Shown: positions 1 through 13,438, counted from the stretch's first letter. The stretch is 64,000 nt of DNA from Pelecanus crispus (GCF_030463565.1 NC_134643.1:124106309-124170308), one strand, 5' to 3'. Notes: generated by a model from the letters alone, not told the origin. Numbers and translations are program-made.

Positions 1-3000
1 ATAAGAGCATATATCGATGGGTTTGGGTGACATCCATCCCTTTGCCCCCTGCCCAACATACTGAAGTAGCATTCATGACTCTCCTAGGGGTTTTGTTTTC
101 AAGGCTTAGTCCCATAAATGCTGTTTTATGTCATGAGGCACTGAGGCCGTCAGAGAGGTAAATAAATGTCATGTCTATTAGTGAGTGCCAACAGCAACTT
201 GATTGCAACAAAGCCTCAGTTGTTGAATGTTTTTATGAATACCAATGTTATTCATTTTGCTCCTGGAATCCTGGAATCTCCTCTGTTTTGTTTATGCACA
301 TGCACGCACATTATATATAATATATATAGAAAGCATGAAGAAAAGAAATCTGGAACATTTCCCTCTGCAGTGTGATGGAGTTCAATTTACTCAATGGTCA
401 TGTGATTCACTTGCTTGTGAAGTCCTAGCACTCCTCATTTTTGAGTAGGATGCCTGTGAAAAGTTATCAAGAGATGAATGCATAGAGCATTTTCATACGG
501 TAGCATTCTAAACCCATAGATACAGGCAATTATAAAAGAGAGAATCTAGCACAGAATTGGAAGCATAATCATATTTTTTATTCCATTTTTCATTTTTCTT
601 CCTTTTCCTTGTTCTCTTTTACAAGAAGTTTTCTTCATTATAAAGCATCAGTGCTCCACACTGGGTGAGACAGTTCTGAGTCTTCACCTAAATTTATGTT
701 TTAGGAACTGTAAGTATTCTGGTCATTGAACTCCAGAACTTCAACTCCATGTTTTGGGAATCCTCTGCTGGTGCAGAAAGAGTGTCCTGGATTTTTTTGC
801 AGTTCTTGATGGCAAATGCATATTTCTTACATTATGAACTGGAAACTCGGGTATTCAAGGAGTTTATCATCGACGACACAAAATATTTGAAAGCATTTTG
901 CTGCCCTTCCCGTGTTTGCAGCCTTTTTCTTTTGTATTTTGATGAGAGTTTCATCTCATGCTCAGAGCAATACCTCCTACTGAAACCAATGAATGCTTTC
1001 ATTGTGAGTAAGGCAGGCCCACAGCGGACCTTATCCAATAACACAAGTTTCTTTTTGGCTGGTTTCATGATTCACGTTTCTGTATGTTCATGTTTACAGG
1101 GAAGACTTGCTAATGTGATTTTATGTGGCCTACCCAGCTTTCTCCTGTGTCTTGACAGGGAGCCCCTACAGCCTTTTGTTGTGCCCAGCTTTATTGCAGT
1201 ACTTTGGGGTCTATTGGGCTGCCTCCATTAGAAAAGTCACGTCTGACTTTGTGTTCAAAGACTCATATTTGTTTATTAAAATGTGGCACTCAAGTCAATA
1301 TTCCGTAAGCATGGCAACTCAGCCAGGATTTTCCAGTAACCTATTGGCATTATGTTCAATAGCATGATCCTGACAACAGATTTATCGCAACGTTTAACAC
1401 TATGTCAGGTAACATCTCTCCTTCAGGTCAAATCCTGATCCATTTTAGTGCAATTAAATTGCACAGTCTAAAGGGCAAAATTTGCCCTTAGACAAGTATA
1501 TTTCACCCTGTTGGCCCCTTGTAACTTTTTCTTGAGGCTCAGCAGAGTTTGCACAGACACTTGCTTTCCCATTCACCTGGCTTACTGCCTTCCCGTATTT
1601 GCTGTTCCATTCAACCATGTATGGATGTATCTGGCTGTTCCCAAATTGTGGGGTTTCTGTACATTGTAGGAGGAAGTCATGGACACTTCTTCAATTGTAT
1701 GACAACCAAACACACAACCCCACAACTAATATTTGGCTCTGTTTGGTTAAGATGAATGGCATCTTAAAAAGTTCCATCATGTACAGTAATCATTATAATC
1801 ATGTGGACAGCCCCTTCCTTAGCTTCTTTAGTCATGACTTTTGCCCTTTTTTCTTGATTGATAAGTGACAGCTTTGCATTCTGGACCTTGAAATATATAT
1901 TTACAGTAGTCTAAGAAATTTGTCCTTAATCAAAGGAGGCTTGACTTGCCAGCACATCTTTAGAATATTATTGAGTAACTCATTAAAATGTTAATAGCTT
2001 CTGTCAGGATTTATTGATCCTGATGTCAGCTTTTCTCAGAATAAGAAATAAAGCTGATTTTTATCTTATCTTCAGACCATGCTGAGTGATCAGTACTTAA
2101 ATAGAACAATGAGAAGTGCTTGAGTAGAATAATCAGCATCTAACACATGTATCAGTTCTGAATACAGACAGAGCCCTCCAGATAGATGAGTGTATTTTAT
2201 GTGATGTGTGAAATAATATGTGATATAAGGAAAATGAAGACGACACTTGGATGATTTTGACAAATAATTTTTTCTGCTGAAGCCAATAGAGGGAATACAG
2301 TCACGTCAAATATTTTCTCTTGGATGAAAATATTTTTTTACATAGCTTAGTAAAATAAGAGTGCCCTTGTTGTTCATTGCATCCTAAGTTATACAAGTTA
2401 AATAGTAACCAAATTCCATTCCACTGAATTTCTAGAAGACAAACATTTGATACAGAATATTTTCTGCTGTTGTCACATTGGTTTGGTTATGTATGGAACT
2501 GAACAAAAGACTGACTGACCTAGTGAAGGGGAGGGAGAGAAGGATATTTGTTTTTCAAAGGCAGCTGCTAATCTCAGAATCTTTCCCACCATGAGCAATG
2601 TTGTCCGACAAGAGTAAAACATTAAATCCCATGCTGACCCTAGCAGAGGCAGGATTGTCAAGTGTCAAGATGAATGAAAGAAATAAGAGAGAAGAATCTG
2701 TCTTTTATATCTTGCTTTAAAATGATTAAGTTGACCTTCATGAGGACACTTCTTTTGAGTACGTCGACAAGTATTTTACAGCATGTTCACGACTTTTAAC
2801 AGATGGGTATGATGTTGCAATGCTTTGCTAATTCAAAAGGACCCTGAAGACAGCATGTAGAAATCTGTCCCTTAAAGGTTTGTTTAAGTAGCAGCCTACA
2901 AGGCAATTCCCTCTGAGCCTGGCATGTAAGAACCACTGTGTCCCCTGTAAATATTCTGTCACCTTGTACCTGGAAGGTGACAGGCATTTACTGGTGAAAG

Positions 3001-5304
3001 GATTGGGGCATTGCAAATGGGCTAAAAAGTTACTTGGCTGCATTTAAGCTGCAGTGTGATCAGCCTGTGAAAAGGCTACATGATGTAGGTGTCTGCAACA
3101 AAAAAGGCTCAGCCTCTGATACAAGAGATTCTTCTAAATCCTATGCTCTTATAACTTAGAATTCAAAAAAGGCAGTGGGTTATTTAGTAGTTTATTTATA
3201 AGATGAGGACGAGAGAAACTGCCAAGAGGGTCATGAATGCCATAAACCTAAAAAAATAATAATTTTAGGACATCCTGAGAGAAGCTTCTTTCTCAATCAG
3301 AATGCCTTGTCTGGATATTAAGTATAGTCTGCAGTCAAGGAGAATTTATAGGAGTCATAGTTCCGAGTGATATTGTTATGGACTTGGTCAACTTACCTTT
3401 TCATCAGATTAGTCAACATAATAGGACTACGAAATCTGGCAAAACAGCCAGATGTCATCACATGCTTAGTGAATTTTAAGCTGGCATTTACAGTATTTAA
3501 GAATATAATGTGAAAAACGCTAAGTGATGCCTAGTTTATGTGATTTGCAGTTCTGATTTTCATTAACACTTTTCTTGTGACAGTTGCCAATAAATCCTGG
3601 AATTACTTGCATTCCTTTAAAGGGACAAAGGCAACAGCTGTGAGGATGCAGACAAGAAACATTACTTGGTATATGGTAAACAGCATGCACTTCTGAAACC
3701 TGGCTGAATCCTTAATGTAGCATATTAATTGTTTGTGCATAAAGTACAATCTTAATAACATTTGTCCAGAGTGACACTTATACATTAAGGTCTTCAATAT
3801 GCAGACACTTAAGCTTATGGGTAATTTTACCTTTATGTGTAATCCCGTTCGATATGCAATATAAAGTTGCTCACATATGTAAGTGACTCTAGGATCAAGG
3901 TCAGGGTTTATAGAGTGATTTGAGATTCCTCAGGATAAAAATGCCATCTAAATGTAAAGATACTGTTTGTTAGGCATTAGTGTTTTACAGACAGTAAATT
4001 TAATGGGCCTGATTTTCATTTACCTTTACAGTCAGATGAGGGATCTATTTTGGAAAAGTCACCACTGTGGGGGAAGAAAAACAATAGCCAGGAAATTGCT
4101 AATGTTAATGTGATGTAAAGTCAAGCAACCATTTCGAATCTCGTTTAAACTTTGATTCAGGAAGGGACTGAAACATGCGCTTAATTTTAATCATGTCAGG
4201 AGTCCCAGCAGTCAGTGAGACACTTAAAATTAGGCGTATGCTACCTGCATGGAGGCCTCAGTCAACAGAGTACAAAATACATTACCATTTCTCATCCGAA
4301 TTGCCTGTGCCCAGTTCTTAATGGATGGATGGTCTTCTCCCAAAACAATGACAGAATTGTCGTTTAATGGAGCAGTAAAACTTCGCTGCTGAACTGAGTC
4401 AAATGAGATTTCACTGAGGGGAGAGAGTCTCATCCTTCAAGAGGCATACATTTTAGAGGGACTAAGACAGAAGATCAGGCAAAATTCCTAATGCAAGTGT
4501 TCTGAGGAGTCAAGCATAGTGCTCTTGATGGCTCATACTGGGTACTCACGCTCCTAACTTAACTGTCTAGGCTAGACACCTAAAGTAAGAGGGCATGAAC
4601 ATTTTCCAGAGAGGTTTATCTGTCTTCTGCTACACCCAGGGCAACTTGTTGTGTCATATAATTCATCTGTGCCAGTAATAAATAATTGCATCAAAGAATT
4701 CATCACAACCATGCAAAGCCAAAGGCTCCTTCAGAACCACCTTCCTTTCAATGGCACTATTCAAATTATCTGTATTACTCTTCATTTTAAGAATTAACCT
4801 CTCAAGGGAGCTACTTTGCATGTCTACTTAAAACAACATCCCCTTGTGTATTGAATTTAAAAATAAAGTGCAGATTCTGGCTTTTTATAGCACATATTTA
4901 TAAATAAGACATGGTCACAGTACATATTTTGCAGTGTCAATTTTAACTGCTGTGTGATCTAGAATTTGATGGGGTTTGGGGTTTTTTTTTTCACATACAC
5001 AGAGATCAGAAAGAGCGATTTATGCTGTTTATAAAGTAATCATGTGCAACTTAATGTTCTGCATAACAATTCATATGTGTATTTATATACATGTGTATGT
5101 GTAGAGATATTTTTATATATTGTGAATATGTGTTTATCCTTGTATCTTTAAAAAGGTTGCTCACAACAGAAAGGATTACACAGTTCTTCAGACATCTGTA
5201 TCCTTTTGAAGAACCCATTAAAATAAATTTGCTTCTGACACTCAGGGACTTAAAGAACTGTTAGTGTGTTTTGGAGTCTTTTTTTAACTTTTTTTTTTTT
5301 TTTT
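1..5304. other. AT-rich upstream DNA, no gene recognised
   Basis: Unique-looking AT-rich sequence. The longest open frame (749-1231, + strand, 160 codons) has no domain, signal or family resemblance I recognise and looks like chance. Small AT and TG/TA simple patches occur at about 311-329 and 5075-5140, and a T16 run at 5289-5304 adjoins the CR1 insertion. No CR1 tail, LTR or RNA gene found. Confidence 0.6.
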
Positions 5305-7046
5305 CTGAGGTACTTAACGCCTTCTTTGCCTCTGTGTTTAACAGCCAGACCGGTCATCCCCAGGGTACTCAGGCCCCTGAGCTAGACGATAGGGATGGGG
5401 ACCAGAATGGAGCCCTCATAGTCCAGGAGGAAGCAGTTAGTGACTTGCTACGCCACCTAGACGCTCACAAGTCTATGGGACCGGATGGGATCCACCCGAG
5501 AGTACTGAGGGAGCTGACAGAGGATCTTGCCAAGCCACTTTCCATCATCTATCAGTAGTCCTGGTTAACAGGGGAGGTCCCTGATGACTGGAGGCTTGCC
5601 AATGTGACGCCCATCTACAAGAAGGGCCAGAAGGAGGACCCGGGAAACTACAGGCCTGTCAGCCTGACCTCGGTGCCGGGAAAGATTATGGAGAGGTTCA
5701 TATTGAGTGAACTCAACAGACAAGTGCTGGTCAGCCAGGGGATCAGGCCCAGACAGCATGGGTTCATGAAAGGCAGGTCCTGCTTGACCAATCTGATCTC
5801 CTTTTATGACCTGGTGACCCGCCCGATAGATGATGGAAAGGCTGTGGATGTCATTTACCTGGACTTCAGCAAAGCTTTTGACACCGTCTCCCACAATATT
5901 CTCCTTGGGAAGCTGGCAGCTCATGGCTTGGACGGGCGTAGTCTTCGCTGGGTAAAAAACTGGTTGGTTTTTGAGAGCCGAGCCCAGAGAGTAGTTGTAA
6001 ATGGAGTTAAGTCCAGTTGGCAGCCGGTCACGAGCGGTGTTCCCCAGGGCTCAGTTTTGGGGCCAGCCTTGTTTAATATCTTTATCGATGATCTGGATGA
6101 GGGGATTGAGTGCACCCTCAGTAAGTTTGCAGACGACACCAAATTGGGCAGGAGTGTCGATCTGCTCGAGGGTAGGATGGCCCTGCAGAGGGACCTGGAC
6201 AGGCTGGACCGATGGGCCGCGGCCAACTGTATGAGGTTTAATAAGGCCAAGTGCCGGGTCCTGCACTTGGGTCACAACAACCCCATGCAACACTACAGGC
6301 TTGGGGAAGAGTGGCTGGAAAGCTGCCTGGCTGAAAAGGACCTGGGGGTGTTGGTAGACAGACAGCTGAACATGAGCCAGCAGTGTGTCCAGGTGGCCAA
6401 GAAGGCCAACAGCATCCTGGCTTGTATCAGGAATAGTGTGGCCAGCAGGAGCAGGGAGGTGATTGTGCCCCTGTACTCAGTGCTGGTGAGGCCGCACCTG
6501 GAATACTGTGTCCAGTTTTGGGCCCCTCAATACAAGAAAGTCATTGAGGTGCTGGAGCATGTTCAGAAAAGGGCAACGAAGCTGGTGAAGGGTCTGGAGC
6601 ACAGGCCTTATGAGGAGCGACTGAGGGAACTGGGATTGTATAGCCTAGAGAAGAGGAGGCTGAGGGGAGACCTTATCGCTCTCTACAACTACCTGAAAGG
6701 AGGTTGTAGTGAGGTGGGTGTTGGTCTCTTCTCCCAAGTAGTTAGCGATAGGACAAGAGGAAATGGGCTTAAGCTGCGCCAGGGGAGGTTTAGGTTGGAA
6801 ATTAGGAAAAATTTCGTTACGGAAAGGGTGGTCAAGCATTGGAACAGGCTGCCCAGAGAGGTGGTGGAGTCCCCATCCCTGGAAGTGTTCAAAAAACGGG
6901 TAGATGTGGCACTTTGTGACATGGTTTAGTCTAGTCTACCCTTGATTGGTTTAGAGTAGACTTGGTAGTGTAGGTTAATGGTTGGACTGGATGATCTTAA
7001 AGATCTTTTCCAACCTAAATGATTCTATGATTCTACGATTCTATGA
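5305..7046 (+). mobile_element. CR1 LINE retrotransposon, 5'-truncated, near-intact 3' two-fifths
   Basis: Starts inside the ORF2 endonuclease-RT linker (EVLNAFFASVF) right after a T run, carries the whole reverse transcriptase domain and C-terminal region, stops at 6927-6929, and has a short 3' UTR. It ends with copies of the octamer gattctat(g) at about 7020-7046, the diagnostic CR1 terminus; no poly(A) tail, as usual for CR1. About 1.74 kb of a roughly 4.5 kb element. No clear target-site duplication was seen. The little-degraded frame suggests a fairly young insertion. Confidence 0.95.
5307..6929 (+). pseudogene. CR1 ORF2 reverse transcriptase fragment (one in-frame stop)
   Basis: The frame from 5307 to 6929 is open except for a TAG at 5556-5558, probably a C-to-T change in a Gln codon ([11 protein letters not shown]). 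After the stop come the RT landmarks in order: [19 protein letters not shown], motif [14 protein letters not shown], motif [12 protein letters not shown], motif C FADDTKL with the catalytic DD, then the CR1 C-terminal segment ([35 protein letters not shown]). The N-terminal endonuclease is missing through 5' truncation. It therefore cannot encode a full ORF2 protein. The longest open part is 441 codons from 5604. Confidence 0.95.
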
Positions 7047-8721
7047 TAAAATTGGCAAGATGTATTTATTTAACTTATATATATTTTCTCCCAATAAGCA
7101 AGTAGGTATTGTATGTGATTGCGGCTAAAAGAGGGGACTGGAAAACAAGAGTGGTTTTTGAACTTTGTAAGCATCTTCCTGCATGATCTGGGACAATTTT
7201 CTAGGTTTTAAGATCAGAAAGGATCATACAATTTTCTCTTTCTCAGAGATCTCCCTGGGATGAGGATGCCACCATGGGACTTGTGTGTGTTTAGCCTCAT
7301 AGGAGTGGTATGAAATTTGAAGAGCTAGAAATAAGACTTGGGGTTTTTAACTCAACATGCTATGTATCTATACATCCAAGTTAATCTTAGAGTTCTCAAG
7401 TTACAGGAAATTGATCATATTCCTTAGCAAAAATTGTCTTATTCCTAGGCTGAACTCCACATCATGCAGCTGGATACCATGGGCCTTCAGTATGACAGAC
7501 AAGGAACCTCCCTGGGATGATAGTTTCTCACAGCACATTTCCAACAAAGAAATGGGGAAACTAAGGCACCCAGATTCAGCTTTTATTCCTAGCCTTCGGT
7601 CTGCTGCATGTTTGTGATCCCAGCCTGATGCTTTTTTTCTCAATAATGACTTTCAAAACCATGGGTAAAGTCTCCTGTAATTGTATGAAACATATTCAAT
7701 TTAAATTTAATAGTGTAAAAAAAATATTATGCATGAATGCAGGACTACTTTAGACCACATTATTTTCCACTGTGCCCGGGCACATATAAAAGGTTCACTC
7801 TCTTAATTCATAGTTTACAATAGCTTCTAAAAGATCTGGTTAGGAGCAGTTACAGTGTTTCTTCAGGATCTTGTCAATGTAGGAGGTTGGTCCAGTGTCC
7901 TTGCCAGCACTGCAGAATTTTCTACCCCTGCCAGCTTCCAAGGTCAAGAATGTCCATGGAAACGGACTAAAAAGCTCCACAGTTTAAATTCTAAATAAAT
8001 CTCTACTTTCATTTAGGAATTTACCTATCTTGATCCTTATAAGAATATGTATACTAATCTTACTAATGTAAGGCTTAAGCAACAACTTGTGGCTTAAACA
8101 CCACCACAAAAAAATGCTGATAAATATTCAACTGACCATGGCATGGCCCATGCAGCTTGGTAATCATTCACTCCTCAAACTCAACTTCAGAGCCAAAAAA
8201 TAGTTTTATTATATCTTAAAAATATTTTACCAGAAAAGACTGTGAGCATTGAAATTTCATGGAACATAATTGGGGATGTGAAAATATTCCCCAATAAAAA
8301 TATTGCAAGGATATTTTTTATTCCATTTCCTTTAGCTAAAATTTGCTTCCAAAGATTCCACTTTCCACCTAATCCTAAAGGTTGGATTTTAAGTGATTTC
8401 CCAACACCACCTCCACATCTAAAGGGGCAGCAGGAAAGAGACCTTTTTGGGGAGAACAAACACCTTGATAAAAGAAGGCATTTCTCTTTAGAGGGGGACA
8501 TTTCCTAGGGTATCTGTGGGGTGAACATTTACACTGTAAAAATTGCTGGAAAAGTCTATGAAGCTTAACCAAATCTGCTCTAGCAAAAACGCTATCGTTG
8601 ACTCAGGTAGGAGGCAAAGTGTCAGATATTTTGTGTCCCTGAAAACACTTGATAGTTTGTGCCCATGACCTCGAGTGTCTCAGACCAAATCAGTGAGGCG
8701 GACCGCTGCTGATTCATTCAT
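7047..8721. other. AT-rich intergenic DNA, nothing recognised
   Basis: Unique-looking sequence between two CR1 pieces. Overlapping short open frames on both strands at about 8187-8508 have no recognisable family and are unsupported. Confidence 0.55.
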
Positions 8722-8886
8722 AAGAGGATGCCTCATCCCTGGAAACATTCAAGGTCAGGTTGGGCGGAGCACTGAGCAACCTGATCTAGTTGAAGATGTC
8801 CCTGCTCACTGCAGGGGGGTTGGGTTAGATGACCTTTAGAGGTCCCTTCCAACCTAAACCATTCTATGAGTTTATGATTCTATGAT
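8722..8886 (+). mobile_element. CR1 LINE 3'-terminal fragment
   Basis: About 165 bp from the end of CR1: the conserved ORF2 end (CATCCCTGGAAACATTCAAG), a GATGACCTTTAGAGGTCCC hairpin region, CTTCCAACC, and the terminal octamers (attctatgagtttatgattctatg spread over 8861-8885). Sense orientation. More diverged than the 5305-7046 copy and lacking reverse transcriptase sequence, so a separate, severely 5'-truncated insertion. Confidence 0.93.
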
Positions 8887-11800
8887 GTGTCATTAACTCC
8901 ACCACCACATGATCCATCCAAGCCACTCATTCATATGCAAGTGATCTAACCATTTCTAACGGTGAGCAGTAATTTCTGAATGCATTTCTCTTTCTCTTCT
9001 GGTTGCATAGGTGAGGTAGAGGATAAAGGCGTGCTTCACTGGATGCTTACAACAACCAAGCAGACAAAGCCGATGTTAGGAAAATCTGATTGGTTTATTT
9101 TACCTGCTATCCCATAAAAAGTGGTAATTGACATTTTAATGCATGACTTGTTGCATTCCTTCATAACGCTACAGTAATTGAACACACATGAAACTGTAGT
9201 GCACTGGGTGACCCTGGAGTGTGCCACACACCTGGAAGCAGTGAAGTTCAATTAATGTGTCATTGCTACTAATAACAGCTACTAGTGAGAACCTCCAGCC
9301 AGTTGCTACACCAGAGGAAACAGTAATCCTTGTATTTAGACAGATAGTATACAGTAAACACCAAGGATCCATTGTTTACATGCAGAGCTGTTTTGGATCA
9401 ACAGTTAAAACCTTGTTCTCTTAGTAACTTGATTTTTCACTAAATTGCACAATTTCATTTACCCCTGCACTGCATTTGTCCAGCTTTGTGTGCAAAAATT
9501 TGCAGATACTAAAATAAAATCAGCTGAGAGCCATTAGTAGACTAAATCAAACAGTACTGAGACAAAGGTTCATACAATAAAAAGAGGATATAAATCACGC
9601 ACTTGCACAGAAAAAACTATGGTAAAATGGCCTTAAGGATTTGATTTAATCTGTCAAACCCCAGGAAATTTAAAGTTAAAAGTTGAAACTCCTTCCTTAA
9701 CTTGCCTTATTGTTAGAATCAAGTTATCAAAAGTCCTACATTAAGCATATGCATATATAGATGTGTATACACAAACAGTCTGAATATTTTCTTCATTTAG
9801 CTTACAAAAATAGAGGACATCAAAACTGAAAGTGTACATCTGTGGTGGACTAGAACAGAGGCAGGCAGGGTTGACGTTCTCCTTTTTAATATTTCGGCAT
9901 CAAGTCTGATTTCATTAAATAGTAAACATCGGGTTCTTGAGACAAGTTATGTGTCCTAGGTGCTGAAGCTGAGAAATTATTAAACCATTTAACCAAAAGC
10001 TCATAGGGAAGAAAAGATCATTCCAGTATGGCCTGGTTCTACAACATCTCTGTCCTCGCTAGGATTACAGAGTAGGATATCAAGTTACAAACATTACATC
10101 ATTTGAAAAAGCCTCCACTGACTGAAAGCCATGTTAATACTGAAGACCATGATGTTGATTCATGAGGAGTTTAGCCTCTTCACAGGAACCCTGTTTGTAG
10201 TATCAGACCTGTGCATTTTTACGGGTGTTGAGACAAATCTCAGAGGAGTTGTAGTTTCTGGCTGAGTAATCCCCAAAGATAAAACATCTTATTGAAAATG
10301 GGTTTGAACTTCTGCAGAGCTTCACTCCTCTTCTAGCACCTATCATCACCACATCTATTTTATTTCTCCAATCATGCTGCTCTCTCATCTCAGGTTTGTC
10401 TAAGATTTATCTGTCAGCTTTATCTGCCCCTAAATTCATTTCAGCCCTCTAGCTGATTCTCTTAGGCATTCATGATAAATAATATTCTTTGTGTTCTTCA
10501 TGTTCCTATTTCCCCTCACTGCTTTTTATATGTCTCGGTTTAAAGTCTGTCCTACTGACCTGCTGGAAATCCCATATGTTTATGGAATTAGAGTACAAAC
10601 TTCCTCAGCGATGGCTCTCTAATAGTCAGTCAAGCACTGGGTAGGCAGTTGGGAGAATATTTATCTCGTATTAATTGCACAAATATTCAGCTCGGTCTAA
10701 GATCCTCTCCAGTTTTGTGAACTATCTAGTCCATGCTGCATGTGTTCAGAGGGTTAGAGACATCAGTGTAATCAATCCCACTGTGAGTATTTGCACTGTC
10801 CGATACTTGCAATCTATTCAGGGTAAACAGTTGTCTGCCAACCCCCACTGCAGGAAGGTTTCCCAAGATATGCTAATAGCATGTCTCCAGTGCTGGAGAA
10901 ACCCTGAAGTAGAGAAAGCTTGAAAAAAAAAAATATACAGAAAAGGTTCTGAGTTCAAAATGGAGGAAAGAGGAGAAAAGCACTTTCTGAATTTGACTTT
11001 TATATTGGGTAGCAGGAGGCAAAGACATAAAAGACTTCCTGAAACCATTCAAGTGATAAAACAAGTCTTTGGAGACAACAGTATGCACCAGTTTCTGTTG
11101 ATGGAGGGAATCTGCTGTTTTTTTCTCTCAGAAAAGAAATAAATTGCATTTCTGGAAATGCAAGAAAATTCTACATACATTTAGGGGGAAGGAGGGGTGG
11201 AGGGGGAGTGCCTTTCTTTCCATTGCAGCATCGTGGCCACCATTTGGGAGACATAAGCCTAAGAACCTTATTTGGCTGAGGTTTGTTGTGTGGAGATGGT
11301 TATATGAGAACAGATGCTCTCATGAATGTTCGGAAACTCCTAATAAGTAGCACCAGAAAACAGTGCAATAATTTAATATATTGCTCCATAGCAACATGAA
11401 AACAGGTTTTTCTTGGGTATTTTTAGATAGGAAAATATCAAAAAAATTACTTTGGAGACATAAAGCTAGATGTTGCAGGTTCTTGTAAATAATCCAAATC
11501 CTTGCATCATTTCCAAACTCAGTGTTAGCTACCTAAACTGCTGTGGGATTGGGCTCTTCCAAAGACAATGCATTAAAAAGCTGAGCAGTGAAACATGTAA
11601 GCTAGCCACAAGGGAGATGTTAAGGGAGTCAGCTGGTTCTTACAGCTTTCTTCCTACCTCAGACTTAGACATCTTCCTCATCATGAGGTTCCCTGACTGG
11701 TATTGTCTTCTAACCTTTTCATTTGGTTTGTTTGTTTGGGTTAGGAGTTTTAAGAGAAAAAGCAAAAAAACCTCACTGTTTAAGCTCTAAGACTGGAGGC

Positions 11801-12297
11801 AGAATGCCAGTTTTCCTCATTTTCTTGCCATACCACAGAGTGGTCCTGAATCCATGAAATAAGGGGAAAGTTCAATCGCCTTTGAGGAAGTTCAAACTTT
11901 TATCTCCATCTTTTCAGCAACGGCAGGATATAAATGGGGCTGAGACTTGCAGTCCCTCCTGTTCACACTGGGCTACTCTGCCTAGAAAAACTAAAGAAAA
12001 GGAAAAAAAGAATGTGACCCTCACCTGCTTGGCAGGGCAGTTGGATGGGAGAAGGGCCTGCACCTCATCCTATTCTGAAGACTTTTAATGCATTTATGTG
12101 CAATATCTGTTCCTAAATGATATACATTTAAAACAAACAAACAAAAAACTCTTTGAAAAGACATCAAAGGTTTGTCCCTTCCCCAGTAAATCTTGATTCT
12201 TCTATGCGCAATTAAGTCATTTCAGTAGGAGAGTACCACATGCACACACTCGAGTGGACAATGGTCTGATACCTTGAACATACTCTTCATAGACAAG
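8887..12297. other. AT-rich intergenic DNA, nothing recognised
   Basis: No gene, CR1 tail, LTR or RNA gene recognised. The open frames are short. Minor simple sequence (AAAC)n at about 12130-12147. Confidence 0.55.
12294..12297. repeat. Target-site duplication, left copy (CAAG)
   Basis: CAAG directly before the TG of the LTR; the matching right copy is at 13439-13442. Five bases (ACAAG) match if the last A of the LTR is counted. Confidence 0.7.
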
Positions 12298-12599
12298 TGT
12301 ATTGGGTTTGCATGGCAAGGTTTTGGGAGCGGGGGCGGCTACAGGGGTGGCTTCTCTGAGAAGCTGCTAGAAGCTTCCCCCACATCTGACAGAACCAATG
12401 CCAGCCGGCTCCAAGGTGGACCCCACTGCTGGCCAAGGCTGAGCCCACCAGTGATGGTGGTAGCACCTCTGGGATAACATATTTCAGAAGGGGGGAAAAA
12501 AACCTGCACAACACCAGCAGCAGTCAGAAGAGAGGAGTGACAACATGTGAGAGGAACGACCCTGCAGGCACCAAGGTCAGTGGGGAAGGAGGGCAGGAG

Positions 12600-13040
12600 G
12601 GGCTCCAGGTGCGGAGCAGAGGTTCCCCTGCAGCCCCTGGAGCAGCCCCTGGTGCGGCAGCTGTGCCCCTGCACCCACGGAGGTCAATGATGGAGCAGAG
12701 ACCCACCTGCACCCGGGGAGGGCCCCACGCCGGAGCAGGGGGATGTGCCCGAAGGAGGCTGTGACCCAGGGGAAGCCCGCGCTGGAGCAGGCTCCTGGCA
12801 GGACCTGTGGCCCCACGGAGAGAGGAGCCCAGGCTGGAGCAGGTTTGCTGGCAGCACCTGTGACCCCCTGGGGGACCCACGCAGGAGCAGCCTGCTCCTG
12901 AAGGGCTGCACCCCGTGGGGGACCCACGCTGGAGCAGTTTGTGAAGAACTGCACCCCGTGGGAAGGACCCATGTTGGAGCAGTTCATGGAGGACTGTCTC
13001 CCGTGGGAGGGACCCCACGCTGGAGCAGGGGAAGAGTGTG
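12600..13040 (+). repeat. Imperfect tandem array inside the first LTR
   Basis: Roughly a dozen diverged units of about 30-60 bp, each carrying a GGAGCAG core often preceded by GGGGACCCACGCT or CCCCACGC. The array explains the overlapping GC-rich open frames seen on both strands here. Confidence 0.8.
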
Positions 13041-13248
13041 AGGAGTCCTCCCCTGAGGAGGAAGGAGCGGCGGAGATGACGTGTGATGAACTGACCCCAA
13101 CCCCCATTCCCCGTCCCCCTGTGCTGCTCAGGGGAAGGAGGTAGAGAATTCAGGAGTGAAGTTGAGCCCGGGAAGAAGGGAGAGGTGGTGGGAAGGTGTT
13201 TTAAGATTTAGTTTTTATTTCTTGTTACCCTACTCTGATTTGATTGGT

Positions 13249-13254
13249 AATAAA
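13249..13254 (+). terminator. LTR polyadenylation signal AATAAA
   Basis: Canonical hexamer in the 3' half of the LTR (ggtAATAAAttaaatt), in the position expected near the R/U5 boundary of this LTR type. Confidence 0.6.
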
Positions 13255-13438
13255 TTAAATTAATTTCCCTGAGTTGAGTCTGTTTTGCCCGTGACAGTAA
13301 TTGCTGAGTGATCTCCATGTCCTTATCTCAACCCACAAGCCTTTCATTACATTTTCTCTCCCCTGTCCAGCTGAGGAGGAGAGTGATAGAGCAGCTTTGG
13401 TGGGCACCTGGCATCCAGCCAGGGTCAACCCACCACCA

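Larger units (their letters stand above)
12298..13438 (+). mobile_element. Solo LTR of an avian endogenous retrovirus (about 1.14 kb)
   Basis: Begins TGTATTGGGTTTGCATGGC and ends CCACCACCA. It is flanked by CAAG at 12294-12297 and again at 13439-13442 (ACAAG if the terminal A is shared), a target-site duplication. Inside are a GC-rich imperfect tandem array around GGAGCAG units (about 12600-13040), an AATAAA at 13249-13254 and a C/T-rich 3' part. I recognise this as a common bird LTR type, probably ERVL-related from memory. No internal retroviral genes flank it, so it is a solo LTR left by recombination. Its long open frames on both strands are by-products of the array. Confidence 0.85.

Noticed and set aside
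749-1231. 160-codon plus-strand open frame
   Set aside because: Longest in its AT-rich region but no recognisable domain, splice context or family; treated as chance.
12524-13107. Overlapping open frames of 164 and 176 codons (minus strand)
   Set aside because: Produced by the tandem array within the solo LTR.
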